A DNA stretch of 64,000 nt, from positions 62,001 through 126,000 of the forward strand of contig JACRPN010000014.1 of assembly GCA_016223145.1 (NCBI GenBank), in the 5' to 3' direction. Every line of letters begins with the position of its first letter. The stretch's first letter is position 1. Both the position numbers and the translations under genes were made by a program. This stretch comes from Armatimonadota bacterium (lineage in GTDB: Bacteria > Armatimonadota > Fimbriimonadia > Fimbriimonadales > Fimbriimonadaceae). Below are positions 24,442 through 33,154 of the stretch, piece after piece. Below the pieces are notes generated by a model. That model was not told the origin of the DNA. It made no database searches and saw nothing but the letters and a program-made list of their open reading frames with translations.

Positions 24442-26184
24442 ATGAATTGGCGTCGTATCGCGGCCATCGCCGCACCCCTGTGCGTTTGCCAAACGTTGGC
24501 AATATCACCCAGGCTCGCACCGTCCGTTGATCCGGACGCGCCAGCAGGGTATCTGAGACTACTGCGCGAAGCGCGATCGCTCTCTTCAGGCAAGCAGTTC
24601 CAGGAAGCGGAAAAACTCTTGGAAACGGCGGTCGCCATCAATCCTGTGAATGGCGAAGCGTGGGTGCTGTTGGGCCGGAACCGCTACGACCTCAAGCAAT
24701 GGGAGCGTTCCATTGCCGCATACAGGCAAGCGATTGACTTGGGGCAAGGGTATGCCTGGTCGTCGGCCTATGACATCTGTTGCTGCTACGCGCTATGGGG
24801 CAAGAAGGGCGAGGCGCTCAAGTGGCTGGATAAGGCAATGCGATTGGGTTGGAGAGACCTTTCTCACCTATCCTCCGACACCGACCTTGCCTCGCTGCGA
24901 AAGGAGCCGAGCTTCATCGCGTGGGCCGCAGCAAAGGACGTTTCGAAAATGTCGCGTGACGAGGCGTTTCGATACGATCTATGGCTTCTCGATCGCGAAC
25001 TTCGGCGGAAACACTACTCTCCCTATCGGCTTCACTTGTCTGCCGAGTTTGAGGCTTACGTCAAACGGCTGCACGCCGACATCCCAAAGCTGAACCGCGA
25101 CCAGATTCTGGCCTCGTTTATGAAGCTTGCCGCGATGTGCGGCGACGGGCATACGAACGCACGGCCTCCCCACGACCAGCTTTCGATGACCCCGTTGCAG
25201 TTCTACTGGTTTGAGGACGGCATGGTGGTGACGGCAGCGGGGAAGGGTCTCGCAGAGTTTGCCGGTGCCAAGCTCGTCACCGTTGCAGGAAAGGACTGGA
25301 AGACCGTCGTTGAGCGGTCCGAACCCTACATCAGCCGTGATAATGCCATGGGCGTCCGATCGATGCTCCCGCGTCTTCTCTCGTATCCGGGATTTCTACA
25401 CGGAATTGGGGTTACGCCTTCCGCCGATCAAGTGGAATATGGGCTTGAGCTGAAAGATGGCAGCCGCAAGACGGCCGTTGTAAAGGCCGAACCCATGCCA
25501 TCCATGAAGGAGTGGACGATGGCTCGCTCCGAATCCTCGAACCCCGAGCCGCTCACGATGAAGAACCGCTCGAAACCGTTTTGGTTCGAGTATCTGCCTG
25601 AGAGAAAACTGGTGTTCTTTCAATACAACGCCGTGCGAAACAGTTCTGGAGAAACGACCCAGCAGTTCGGCAGGCGGTTGGAGGCTTTCGTGGCTGAGCA
25701 TGAGGTCGAGACCTTGGTCATCGACATCCGCTGGAACGGTGGCGGCAACACCTTTCTGAACATTCCACTGGAAGCATCGATTCTCCGAATGGCCAAAATC
25801 AACAAGCCGGGGCACCTCTTTGTGATCACTGGCCGTGAGACCTTCTCAGCGTGCCAGAACTTCGCGACAGATCTCGACATGCGCACAGACGCGATCTTCG
25901 TTGGCGAACCGACGGGCTCCAAACCCAACTTCATCGGCGAAACGGTGATGTTGACTCTGCCTTACTCGAGGATGGCTGTGAGCATCAGCGATCTGTACTG
26001 GGGCCGCGGCTGGCCGATGGACTACCGAATCTGGATCGCTCCGGAGCTGTATGCGCCGCCAACGTTCGCGCTGTTCAAGGACAACCGTGATCCTGCCATG
26101 GAGGCTGTGCTGGCCTATCTGGATGCCCAACGGGAATCGGGAACGTTGCCATCAAGGCCGCTTGAGCCCGCCACGGCTCGATAA
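24442..26184 (+). CDS. TPR protein with S41-type (tail-specific) protease domain
   Basis: 580 residues, ATG with GGAG upstream. Signal-like N-terminus (1-21), then two to three TPR-like helices (about 35-130: EAEKLLETAVAINPVNGEAWVLLGRNRY). An S41-like domain follows with the CGDGHTNARPP segment and TLVIDIRWNGGGNT. A candidate nucleophile is the Ser in TGRETFSACQNFATDL (about 469). Probably periplasmic. The lysine of classic CtpA proteases is not obvious, so activity is uncertain. Confidence 0.82.
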   Translation: MNWRRIAAIAAPLCVCQTLAISPRLAPSVDPDAPAGYLRLLREARSLSSGKQFQEAEKLLETAVAINPVNGEAWVLLGRNRYDLKQWERSIAAYRQAIDLGQGYAWSSAYDICCCYALWGKKGEALKWLDKAMRLGWRDLSHLSSDTDLASLRKEPSFIAWAAAKDVSKMSRDEAFRYDLWLLDRELRRKHYSPYRLHLSAEFEAYVKRLHADIPKLNRDQILASFMKLAAMCGDGHTNARPPHDQLSMTPLQFYWFEDGMVVTAAGKGLAEFAGAKLVTVAGKDWKTVVERSEPYISRDNAMGVRSMLPRLLSYPGFLHGIGVTPSADQVEYGLELKDGSRKTAVVKAEPMPSMKEWTMARSESSNPEPLTMKNRSKPFWFEYLPERKLVFFQYNAVRNSSGETTQQFGRRLEAFVAEHEVETLVIDIRWNGGGNTFLNIPLEASILRMAKINKPGHLFVITGRETFSACQNFATDLDMRTDAIFVGEPTGSKPNFIGETVMLTLPYSRMAVSISDLYWGRGWPMDYRIWIAPELYAPPTFALFKDNRDPAMEAVLAYLDAQRESGTLPSRPLEPATAR

Positions 26185-26271
26185 ACGCGCTTTCTTTGCA
26201 GGCCAGCCGTGGCGCTCAGGAGGATTGCCGTCAAAGGGTGGCCTTTCGTCCATAGACCTTGGGAAGATGGG

Positions 26272-27753
26272 TCACCTTCGGCTTGCCCAACGTCGCAGAA
26301 GAGCAGCCTCCGCTTCGCCCTTATTGGGTTGAAACTCGACGTGCCCGTCCACGAACGCCACCACCCGGCCACCGGTGACGGCAACGTAGCCCAGCTCGGT
26401 CTTTGCAGGGTCTTGGACGTCGGTCAGCAGTCCGCCGCCAAAGGTGTAGTTGAAGCCCTCATAGACGCTGCGGTTCTTCAGGTAGGGGTCAATGCAATCC
26501 TGCCAGTTCTCGTCGTTGGGGACGGCTCGGTCGTCATAGTCGGTGGCGTACATGATCATGCCGAGCGCTACCTGCTTGGCGCGGTCCATGGCGTCGGCAC
26601 GTTCCACCTTCTCGTACTCCGCGCCGTCAATGTCGATCAGCTCGCGCATCATGGCCATGCCGCGAGTGATGTAGACCACGGCGTCTTGGTTGGGGCTGAT
26701 GGCGGCGTATTCGGCTTCCCTCGTCACCAGAAGCGCAGGGGTCTTGCCTTTGGTGTCCTTGGTAATTGGTCCTAGCTTGGCGGGTACCAGTACGGCTTCG
26801 CGTTGCTGCCCCGGGTCTGCGCGGCCAAACGATGGTCTAAAGCACAGGTCCTTGGTCAATTGCCCTGGCTCAAGGTCTCTATCGAAATCCACGAACGCTT
26901 CGCGTTTCAGCCGGCCGTTCAAAAGGTCTCCCGGGTTTGGATAGGGAGAAATGACCCCGGTCATAACTTCAAGGACGCTGTACTCAGTGGTTCGCTTGCC
27001 TAGTGCGTCCTTGACCGCCCGGGCCAGCACCAGACTTGCCCCATTTGGGGACCATCCGATCGCGATTCGGTCTTTGGGAGGAACAATTGGAACAAGCGGT
27101 TTGCCTGGCTGGTAAAGGCGATAGACTTCCGTGGCGTCCGCTCCCGTACCGTCCATCCCCATCAAGAGCGCATATGCTTGCGCGGGAGATACCCAGAAGT
27201 TCATCGATCCTTCGCCATCCGCAGAAGCCAACACCCGCTTCGTGCTAGTCTTGGCATCGAGCTCCAAGATGGATTGCCTCGGGCGAAATGTCCTCGTACC
27301 GGGAACTTGCACCGTCTCTACGATGGAAACCAGCGCCACTGTAGTGCCTGGAACCCACCTGAGTAAGAAGACACGCGTCGGCCGCGGATCAAACCGGAGC
27401 ACTTCCGTCATCCGATCCAGGCTCCGATTCCAGAAGAGCAGGGCGCCTATGGAAGGCGAAGGCGGGTTGGGATGGCCCTCGGCGATACCCCGCAGCATCT
27501 CGTTTTTCGTGGTGCGTGATTCGTGACGTTCCAAGAGCAGATAGTTGCCATCACTCGACCACTGCGCTTGAACCACAGTCGGCGCGCAGACGAACTTCAC
27601 AGAACCAAAGAAGCCATAGGCTTTGCTTCCTGCCACGATGAACTTCGATGGAGCGTAGCCGTACTCTTGAGCGGCCTTGGCAATGCCGATGGTCGCCACG
27701 AGGAGGGCAAGGGAAGCAAGGGCGAGACTGCGGAAGCGGGTTCGCTGCCTCAT
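26272..27753 (-). CDS. Beta-propeller protein with pseudopilin-like C-terminal module (paralogue)
   Basis: 493 residues, ATG start, signal peptide about 1-27. Same domain order as the protein at 17139-18590: opening FIVAGSKAYG, propeller with WSSDGNYLLLERH, then the shared module (KQVALGMIMYATDYDD, NWQDCIDPYLKN, GFNYTFGGG) and tail VAFVDGHVEFQPNK. It has about 17 extra C-terminal residues. Two such copies ten kilobases apart suggest duplication within a lineage-specific family. Function unknown. Confidence 0.75.
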   Translation of the reverse strand: MRQRTRFRSLALASLALLVATIGIAKAAQEYGYAPSKFIVAGSKAYGFFGSVKFVCAPTVVQAQWSSDGNYLLLERHESRTTKNEMLRGIAEGHPNPPSPSIGALLFWNRSLDRMTEVLRFDPRPTRVFLLRWVPGTTVALVSIVETVQVPGTRTFRPRQSILELDAKTSTKRVLASADGEGSMNFWVSPAQAYALLMGMDGTGADATEVYRLYQPGKPLVPIVPPKDRIAIGWSPNGASLVLARAVKDALGKRTTEYSVLEVMTGVISPYPNPGDLLNGRLKREAFVDFDRDLEPGQLTKDLCFRPSFGRADPGQQREAVLVPAKLGPITKDTKGKTPALLVTREAEYAAISPNQDAVVYITRGMAMMRELIDIDGAEYEKVERADAMDRAKQVALGMIMYATDYDDRAVPNDENWQDCIDPYLKNRSVYEGFNYTFGGGLLTDVQDPAKTELGYVAVTGGRVVAFVDGHVEFQPNKGEAEAALLRRWASRR

Positions 27754-28356
27754 ACCGGCATTATACGACTCTGCGATGTCAGGTGGGCCAGCTCATTCGT
27801 CACAGCACACGTTCAGGACTTCGACATTGCGGCCGGCTCACCTTGAGTAACCAAGGCGAGACGCCTGGGCTACAACGGCATGTGCAACCCCCTCACCCGG
27901 TTCGCTCCGCTCACCGTCCTCTCCCCGCCCGGGCGAGGTGGAGGTTGCCGGCTCTGTCGGAGTCTCGCCCTCCACCCTTCCACCCCTCCACCCTTCCACA
28001 CTCTCCACACTTTCCGCTCCGCTAACCGTCCTCTCCCCGTCGGGGCGAGGTGGAGGTTGCCGGCTCGGTCGGAGTCTCGCCCTCCACCCTTCCACCCCTC
28101 CACCCTTCCACACTTCCACACTCTCCACACTCTCCGCTCCGCTCACCGTCCTCCCCCCGTCGGGGCGAGGTGGAGGTTGCCGGCTCGGTCGGAGTCTCGC
28201 CCTCCGCCCTTCCACCCGTCCACCCTTCCACACTCTCCGCTCCGCTCACCGTCCTCCCCCCGTCGGGGCGAGGTGGGGACACATTGTGCGAGGTGGCCTT
28301 ATAGCAGAAGAGCCCAGGCGAGACGCCTGGGCTCTTCTGGACTTGCCTGACTCAGT
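27754..28356. repeat. Imperfect tandem repeat array flanked by palindromes
   Basis: Three to four imperfect units of 103-120 bases start at about 27933, 28045, 28165 and 28268. Each has a GGGCGAGGTGGAGG core and a pyrimidine-rich CCTTCCACCC stretch. Copies of a GGCG-AGA-CGCC palindrome bracket the array: a partial one at 27851-27871 and a perfect 15-bp-arm one at 28306-28338. The second lies just downstream of the pyrophosphatase stop and could end its transcript. Frames are open on both strands only because of the repetition, so I do not call a gene. Confidence 0.75.
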
Positions 28357-31300
28357 CTATGCTTCGTTTTCGGTCTCAGGCTCTTCTTCGACCGTCAGCC
28401 TCTTCCTAGGCTTTGGAGCCTCGATGGCAGAGGGGGCGGCGTCCGTTCCAGCAACCGAGCTGAGCGCGGTGCTCATCGACGATCGCTTCGACCACCAGAT
28501 CGAGAACGAGAGCGCGGCCAAGCAGATCACAAGAGCGATGGTCAGCACCGTGTTGCTCATCGGCTGGATCAGCTTCGGAGCAAGCAGCAGCGAGACCAGG
28601 TTCATGACCTTGATCAGCGGGTTCAGCGCGGGACCGGCGGTGTCCTTGAACGGATCGCCGACGGTGTCGCAGACGACACCGGCTTTGTGGGCTTCCGAGC
28701 CCTTACCGCCGTACATGCCGTCCTCGATCAGCTTCTTGGCGTTGTCCCAAATGCCGCCCGAGTTCGCGAGCAGCACGGCCATGAGCTGGCCGCTGAGGAT
28801 CGCGCCGGCGAGGAATCCGCCCAGGGCCTGGGCGCCCGCCAGATTGTAGGCGACGCCGTTGATCATCACAGGCTCTTTGCCGATCGAGAATCCGAAGGCG
28901 ACCGCAAGTGGCAGCGCGATGGCCAGGATTCCCGGGCCGAGAAGCTCCTTCTGGGCCGCTTCGGTCACGATGGCCACACACTTGCCGTAGTCCGGCTTAC
29001 TCGTGCCCTTCATGATTCCGGGGTCGGCCTTGAACTGACGTCGAACCTCATTGATCAGGTCGAACGAAGCGCGTCCGACAGCGTTAATGGCAAAGGCGCT
29101 GAACAGGAACGGGGCCGCGCCACCGATGAGGAGGCCGAGGAAGATCTCTGGGACTTCCAGCCTTAGTCCGGTCGTGGTGAGCTGAGCCGATTCGATGTAC
29201 GAGTGGAACAGCGCGACGGCCGCGACGACCGCTGTGGCGATCGCAAAGCCTTTCGTAAGAGCCTTCGTTGTGTTGCCGGCCGCATCGAGCCGCTGAACGG
29301 CTTTCGCGCCAACAGGGTTGTCGTGGCCGGCTCCCGACATCTCGAACACGCCCTGGGCGTTGTCCGAGATCGGTCCGAAGGTGTCCATCGCCAGGATGTA
29401 GCCGGTTGTGGTCAAGAGTCCAAGACCGACCAGCGCGATGCCGTAGAAGCTCAGAATCGGGCTTCCAAAGACCGCGGGACTGAAGATATAAAGGGGCACC
29501 AGCAGCGCGATGACGATCGCAAACACGCTGAACACGCTGGATTCGGCCGCAAGGGCGAATCCCTGGATGATCATCGGCGCTGGACCGGCTGACGACACGC
29601 CGGCGACTTCTTTCACCGGTCTGCCGTGCAGTGACACGTAGTAGTCGGTCAATCGCTCGATGGCGAACGCCATGAAGATGCCGAAGATGATCGCGATGAC
29701 GAACAGCCACCAGCCGACGGGCACGTGCTGCTCGATGCCCAAGCTCACCGAGGCTTGCGGGGGCATGGGGGCGTTTATGTCGGTGGCCTGCTTCGCGGCC
29801 ATCTCCTTCACTTCCGAGACCGGCCTCTTGTAGAAGCTGGGCAGGCCCTGAGCCATGAGCTTTCGCTCCGGCGCCGAGACGTTTCCGGAGACGATCGCCG
29901 CCACGTCGCCATTGGCGTTGGCATAGAGCGTGACGGGCTCGCTGCCAAGCTCTTTGACCTCTACGCCTCCGACAGACTTGACGCGCTTCATCTGCTCGTC
30001 GTAGTCCTTCTGGCTGATCGGGCCAATCCAAATCTCGTCCTCCCTGGCGGGCTGGGCCGGCTGGTTGGGCTGAGACACTGGAGTGGTCTTGTAGTGGATG
30101 TTGAACGTCTTGAGCTGATTCTCCGGATTGCCGAAGAACTCGCCGACGGAGATGAACTCCGGCTCAGTTGCGGGCTGGGTTGGATCAGCCGGCTTGCGCA
30201 TCGCGTAACCGAGTACCGGGTTATTCTTGTCGGTGAAGTCGATCTTGGTGTAGCCGTCAAGTTTGACCGGCTGCTGAGCGTTGTCGGGAAGAGGCTGCAG
30301 GGCCGCGCGAAGCAGGGAGATCGCCTCGGTTTCCTGCATGCCAAAGGCCTTTGAGAAGTACCGCTTGTCCTTCTTGACGTCGTCGTCGGCGATCGCGCTG
30401 GAGGCCTTTCCGGTCTCTCTGGCAATCATCGCCTTGACGTCGTTGAGGAGCGCCTCGTCGCGCTTGTTCATCTCGGTCTGAACGTCTTCGACCTTGACTT
30501 CCCAAGGCTCGACCTTCTTATGCTGTTCGTCAGAGGCCTTCGCCGCAAGCTCTGTTTGGACCTTGCGCATGTTGTCGAAGTTCTCTTTGCGAATCTGCTC
30601 GAGCGAGACCACTTTGGTGGTCTGGATGGGGTTGTTCATGCCGCCCATCATCACGAAGGCGAGCACGGCGGTCCCGATGGCCGCGAAGACGGCGGACCAG
30701 GCAAACCCTCTTCGAATCGGGGTGAGCGCATCGGTATCCACGTCGTCGCTGCCCTTGACCATCAAGATGCCGATAATCGACGCGAGAATGCCCACGCCAC
30801 GAGCCATAAGCGCAAAGATGACCAGTCGCATCCAGGTGGCCTGGTCGAAGATCACCGCCGTGGCAGCGCCCAGCACGATGGCCGCGACGAGGGTCACTTC
30901 ATAGGATTCAAAAACGTCTGCCGCCATACCGGCGCAGTCGCCGACGTTGTCGCCGACGTTGTCGGCGATGGTCGCGGCGTTGCGCGGGTCGTCTTCAGGG
31001 ATGCCGGCCTCAACCTTGCCCACAAGGTCCGCTCCGACGTCGGCCGCCTTCGTATAGATGCCGCCGCCAACACGCATAAAGAGCGCAGCGAGCGAGCCTC
31101 CAAATCCGAAGCCGACCAGTAGCTGCATCGCGCCGTTGCCTGCGATCAAGAAGATCGCGGTCGCGCCGATCAGGCCCATGCCTACCGTAAGGAGTCCGGC
31201 CACAGCGCCCGCGCGGAACGCCACTTCAAGCGAGCGTCGCGGGCTGGTGAGTGCCGCCGCCGCCGAGCGCATATTCGCGGCAACGGCCATGATCATGCCT

Positions 31301-31788
31301 GCGAATCCAGCGATGTAGGAGGCCGCAACGCCGCCAACAAAACAGATTGCCAACGAGATCGCCGTCTGAGCGCCCTTGTTCCAGAAGAACATGGCGAGCA
31401 GGATCGAAAGCACGATGATGAAGGGCACCATCGTCTTGATTTGGCGTCTCAGATAGGCGAGGGCGCCATCGCGAATCGCCGCGCCCACTTCCTGCATCTT
31501 CTCATTGCCAGTGCTTTGGGAAAGCACCCACTTGCCGATCATCCATGCGGCGATGAGCGAGATGAATCCAAAGGCAAGTGAAATCCCAAGGTACACATAG
31601 TCGCCCTTGGAGAACTTGAGCTGGACGTCCTCGCCGCCCGAGCCAAAGGCTAAGCCCGGCAGCGCCGAGCACAGGGCGGTAAGTAATAGGAGGATCAAGG
31701 CGCGGCTTCGCGCTCGCGCCGAGTGGAGGGTCGTTTGAAACATCGCTTGCACCAACCTTAGCTGTGTTCCCACGCTTCCATGCGCCAT
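28357..31788 (-). CDS. hppA: Membrane-bound proton-translocating pyrophosphatase with ~300-residue insert
   Basis: 1143 residues; family members are usually 660-800. It couples pyrophosphate hydrolysis to cation export across the inner membrane. Catalytic motifs are intact: DVGADLVGKVEAGIPEDDPRN (about 250-270), DNVGDNVGD (277-284), GPISDNAQGVFEM (805-817) and DTVGDPFKDTAGPALNPL near the C-terminus. K842 in GNTTKALTKG marks the K+-independent, proton-pumping type. Residues ~385-688 (coordinates 29725-30636) are an extra hydrophilic segment. The start could instead be the ATG at 31743, which has an AAGG about 12 bases upstream. Confidence 0.93.
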   Translation of the reverse strand: MAHGSVGTQLRLVQAMFQTTLHSARARSRALILLLLTALCSALPGLAFGSGGEDVQLKFSKGDYVYLGISLAFGFISLIAAWMIGKWVLSQSTGNEKMQEVGAAIRDGALAYLRRQIKTMVPFIIVLSILLAMFFWNKGAQTAISLAICFVGGVAASYIAGFAGMIMAVAANMRSAAAALTSPRRSLEVAFRAGAVAGLLTVGMGLIGATAIFLIAGNGAMQLLVGFGFGGSLAALFMRVGGGIYTKAADVGADLVGKVEAGIPEDDPRNAATIADNVGDNVGDCAGMAADVFESYEVTLVAAIVLGAATAVIFDQATWMRLVIFALMARGVGILASIIGILMVKGSDDVDTDALTPIRRGFAWSAVFAAIGTAVLAFVMMGGMNNPIQTTKVVSLEQIRKENFDNMRKVQTELAAKASDEQHKKVEPWEVKVEDVQTEMNKRDEALLNDVKAMIARETGKASSAIADDDVKKDKRYFSKAFGMQETEAISLLRAALQPLPDNAQQPVKLDGYTKIDFTDKNNPVLGYAMRKPADPTQPATEPEFISVGEFFGNPENQLKTFNIHYKTTPVSQPNQPAQPAREDEIWIGPISQKDYDEQMKRVKSVGGVEVKELGSEPVTLYANANGDVAAIVSGNVSAPERKLMAQGLPSFYKRPVSEVKEMAAKQATDINAPMPPQASVSLGIEQHVPVGWWLFVIAIIFGIFMAFAIERLTDYYVSLHGRPVKEVAGVSSAGPAPMIIQGFALAAESSVFSVFAIVIALLVPLYIFSPAVFGSPILSFYGIALVGLGLLTTTGYILAMDTFGPISDNAQGVFEMSGAGHDNPVGAKAVQRLDAAGNTTKALTKGFAIATAVVAAVALFHSYIESAQLTTTGLRLEVPEIFLGLLIGGAAPFLFSAFAINAVGRASFDLINEVRRQFKADPGIMKGTSKPDYGKCVAIVTEAAQKELLGPGILAIALPLAVAFGFSIGKEPVMINGVAYNLAGAQALGGFLAGAILSGQLMAVLLANSGGIWDNAKKLIEDGMYGGKGSEAHKAGVVCDTVGDPFKDTAGPALNPLIKVMNLVSLLLAPKLIQPMSNTVLTIALVICLAALSFSIWWSKRSSMSTALSSVAGTDAAPSAIEAPKPRKRLTVEEEPETENEA

Positions 31789-32278
31789 TCCGGCATTTGG
31801 CCGTGATGTCTTAAGACACCGTAGGATACCTGAACCGGAGTCGCTCTAGGTTCCCAGGCGCTAGGGGACGAGCGGAGGAAGAGATGAAGAGATCAGGGGA
31901 AGAGGGGATGAAGGGACAGGGGCCTTCACCTGCTCAGGGCAGGCATTTCCACAGTGGAGAGATGGTGCTGCCCCTTTCTGCTGATCCGGAGGAGGAAGAG
32001 GTTTGGGTTGGAGGCCCCGGGGGACGTCGGTTGCTGGATTTCGCAACCTGGAGCTGCTAGGGATGTCTCGCAAAGCCGTCATGGCGCGATGGACCCCAAA
32101 GGGCTAACCCCTCCCTCGTTCTCGTTCGCAAATGAGTACGGGGCCGGAAAGAAGACAACAGCAACTACAGGGTGTCCTTGACTCCAATCCAGGGCCGCTC
32201 CTTCACCCGCTGCGATAGTGCTCAGCCGAACCGAGCACCACGTGAAGGCTCAAATGTGAACCCACCCGCAACAAAAAA
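31789..32278. repeat. Gene-free region with repeat copies
   Basis: This 490-base gap contains a GATGAAG-type stretch (about 31863-31920). It also holds a family-B element (about 31970-32025) with a CCCCTTTCTGCTGA...GGAGGAGGAAGAGG hairpin and a GTTGGAGGCCCCGG tail. The remainder (32030-32278) shows no gene, RNA or clear promoter. Confidence 0.55.
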
Positions 32279-33073
32279 CTACACCAGCATCGCTTGGGGC
32301 CACGTGCAGGCCGACTTTGTGGGCCATTTTCCGGACTCGACCAGGTCGGTGATGTTCGTGGTCACGACCGTGTAGCTCTCCACGCTTCCGTCGGCGGCGT
32401 AGTGGGTGCGCACGGCGTCCAGCTCCCAACGATAGCCGCCTTCAGGTTCTCGGAACCGATATTGGAAGCTGCTAAACTCGCGCCCCGCCTTCGCGTGGCT
32501 CTCCATTCCGGCGATCACGATTGGCAAATCCTCTGGATGCATCAGATCCAACACTTGGATCTTCCCAGACGTGAAATCCTCATCACTCCAGCCCTTGGCG
32601 CCGGCGGAGCCGAAGGCGAAGAGGATCCGGAACGGAGGCTGTCCCTCAACCCTGTAGACGGCCATCGGCATCGTCTCCATCAGGTTCGAAAGGTAGCTGA
32701 CCTTCACCTGCTGGCTCGCACCAAACTCATTCCGCTTGCTGGAGTCGCTGCTGCGAAGCGCGAGGCCCACGCCCGCCTTTGCCTGCTCGAATAGGCGTTC
32801 ATATCGGTGCCTCTCAGCAGCCTCGTAAAGCACCAGAGCCTTCAAGTCTTCGAAGGCGATTTCCTGCCCCATCGGCTCGCCGGCCAAGGCGCGCAAAGAG
32901 CCTTCCCTTATGGAGGGGTGGAACACCTGGTCGAGATTCCTCCAATGCTCGGCGACGCCGGCGGCAGTCATTCCCAAAGTCGAGGCGATCTCCTCATCGC
33001 TCTTGCCAAGAGCGCCCATTGAGAGGACCTTCGCCATTCCGGGACCAATCTGGTTTTGAAAGAGCACGCTCAT
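32279..33073 (-). CDS. HTH (LuxR-like) and PAS domain regulator
   Basis: 264 residues from the ATG at 33073. About residues 10-50 are helix-turn-helix-like (GKSDEEIASTLGMTAAGVAEHWRNLDQV). A helical linker follows. From about 140 there is a PAS_3 fold domain (YRVEGQPPFRILFAFG, GKIQVLDLMHPEDLP, FQYRFREPEGGYRWELDA, VVTTNITDL). The domain order is DNA-binding first, sensor second. No histidine kinase domain. It could be a stand-alone one-component regulator; the target is unknown. Confidence 0.7.
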   Translation of the reverse strand: MSVLFQNQIGPGMAKVLSMGALGKSDEEIASTLGMTAAGVAEHWRNLDQVFHPSIREGSLRALAGEPMGQEIAFEDLKALVLYEAAERHRYERLFEQAKAGVGLALRSSDSSKRNEFGASQQVKVSYLSNLMETMPMAVYRVEGQPPFRILFAFGSAGAKGWSDEDFTSGKIQVLDLMHPEDLPIVIAGMESHAKAGREFSSFQYRFREPEGGYRWELDAVRTHYAADGSVESYTVVTTNITDLVESGKWPTKSACTWPQAMLV

Positions 33074-33154
33074 CGCTTTACATATTCTACGAGCGATAGC
33101 GAGCAATCGAACCGCAGTTTTTGCGACACTTCGACTTTCGTTAGCCGATTAGGC

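Noticed and set aside
27890-28290. Possible CRISPR array
   Set aside because: The units are adjacent, long (103-120 bases) and similar throughout, with no short conserved repeat alternating with unique spacers, and no cas genes are near. The Cas4-like nuclease at 14332 is far away.
27838-28849. Several open frames on both strands in the tandem repeat array
   Set aside because: Open only because the repeat unit happens to lack stops. The products are periodic Pro/Ser/His peptides, and one runs on into the end of hppA.
28357-31788. A sequencing frameshift or fused gene as the source of the extra pyrophosphatase segment
   Set aside because: One continuous frame spans the whole gene and the helices on both sides match the family, so I treat the segment as a real insert until read data say otherwise.
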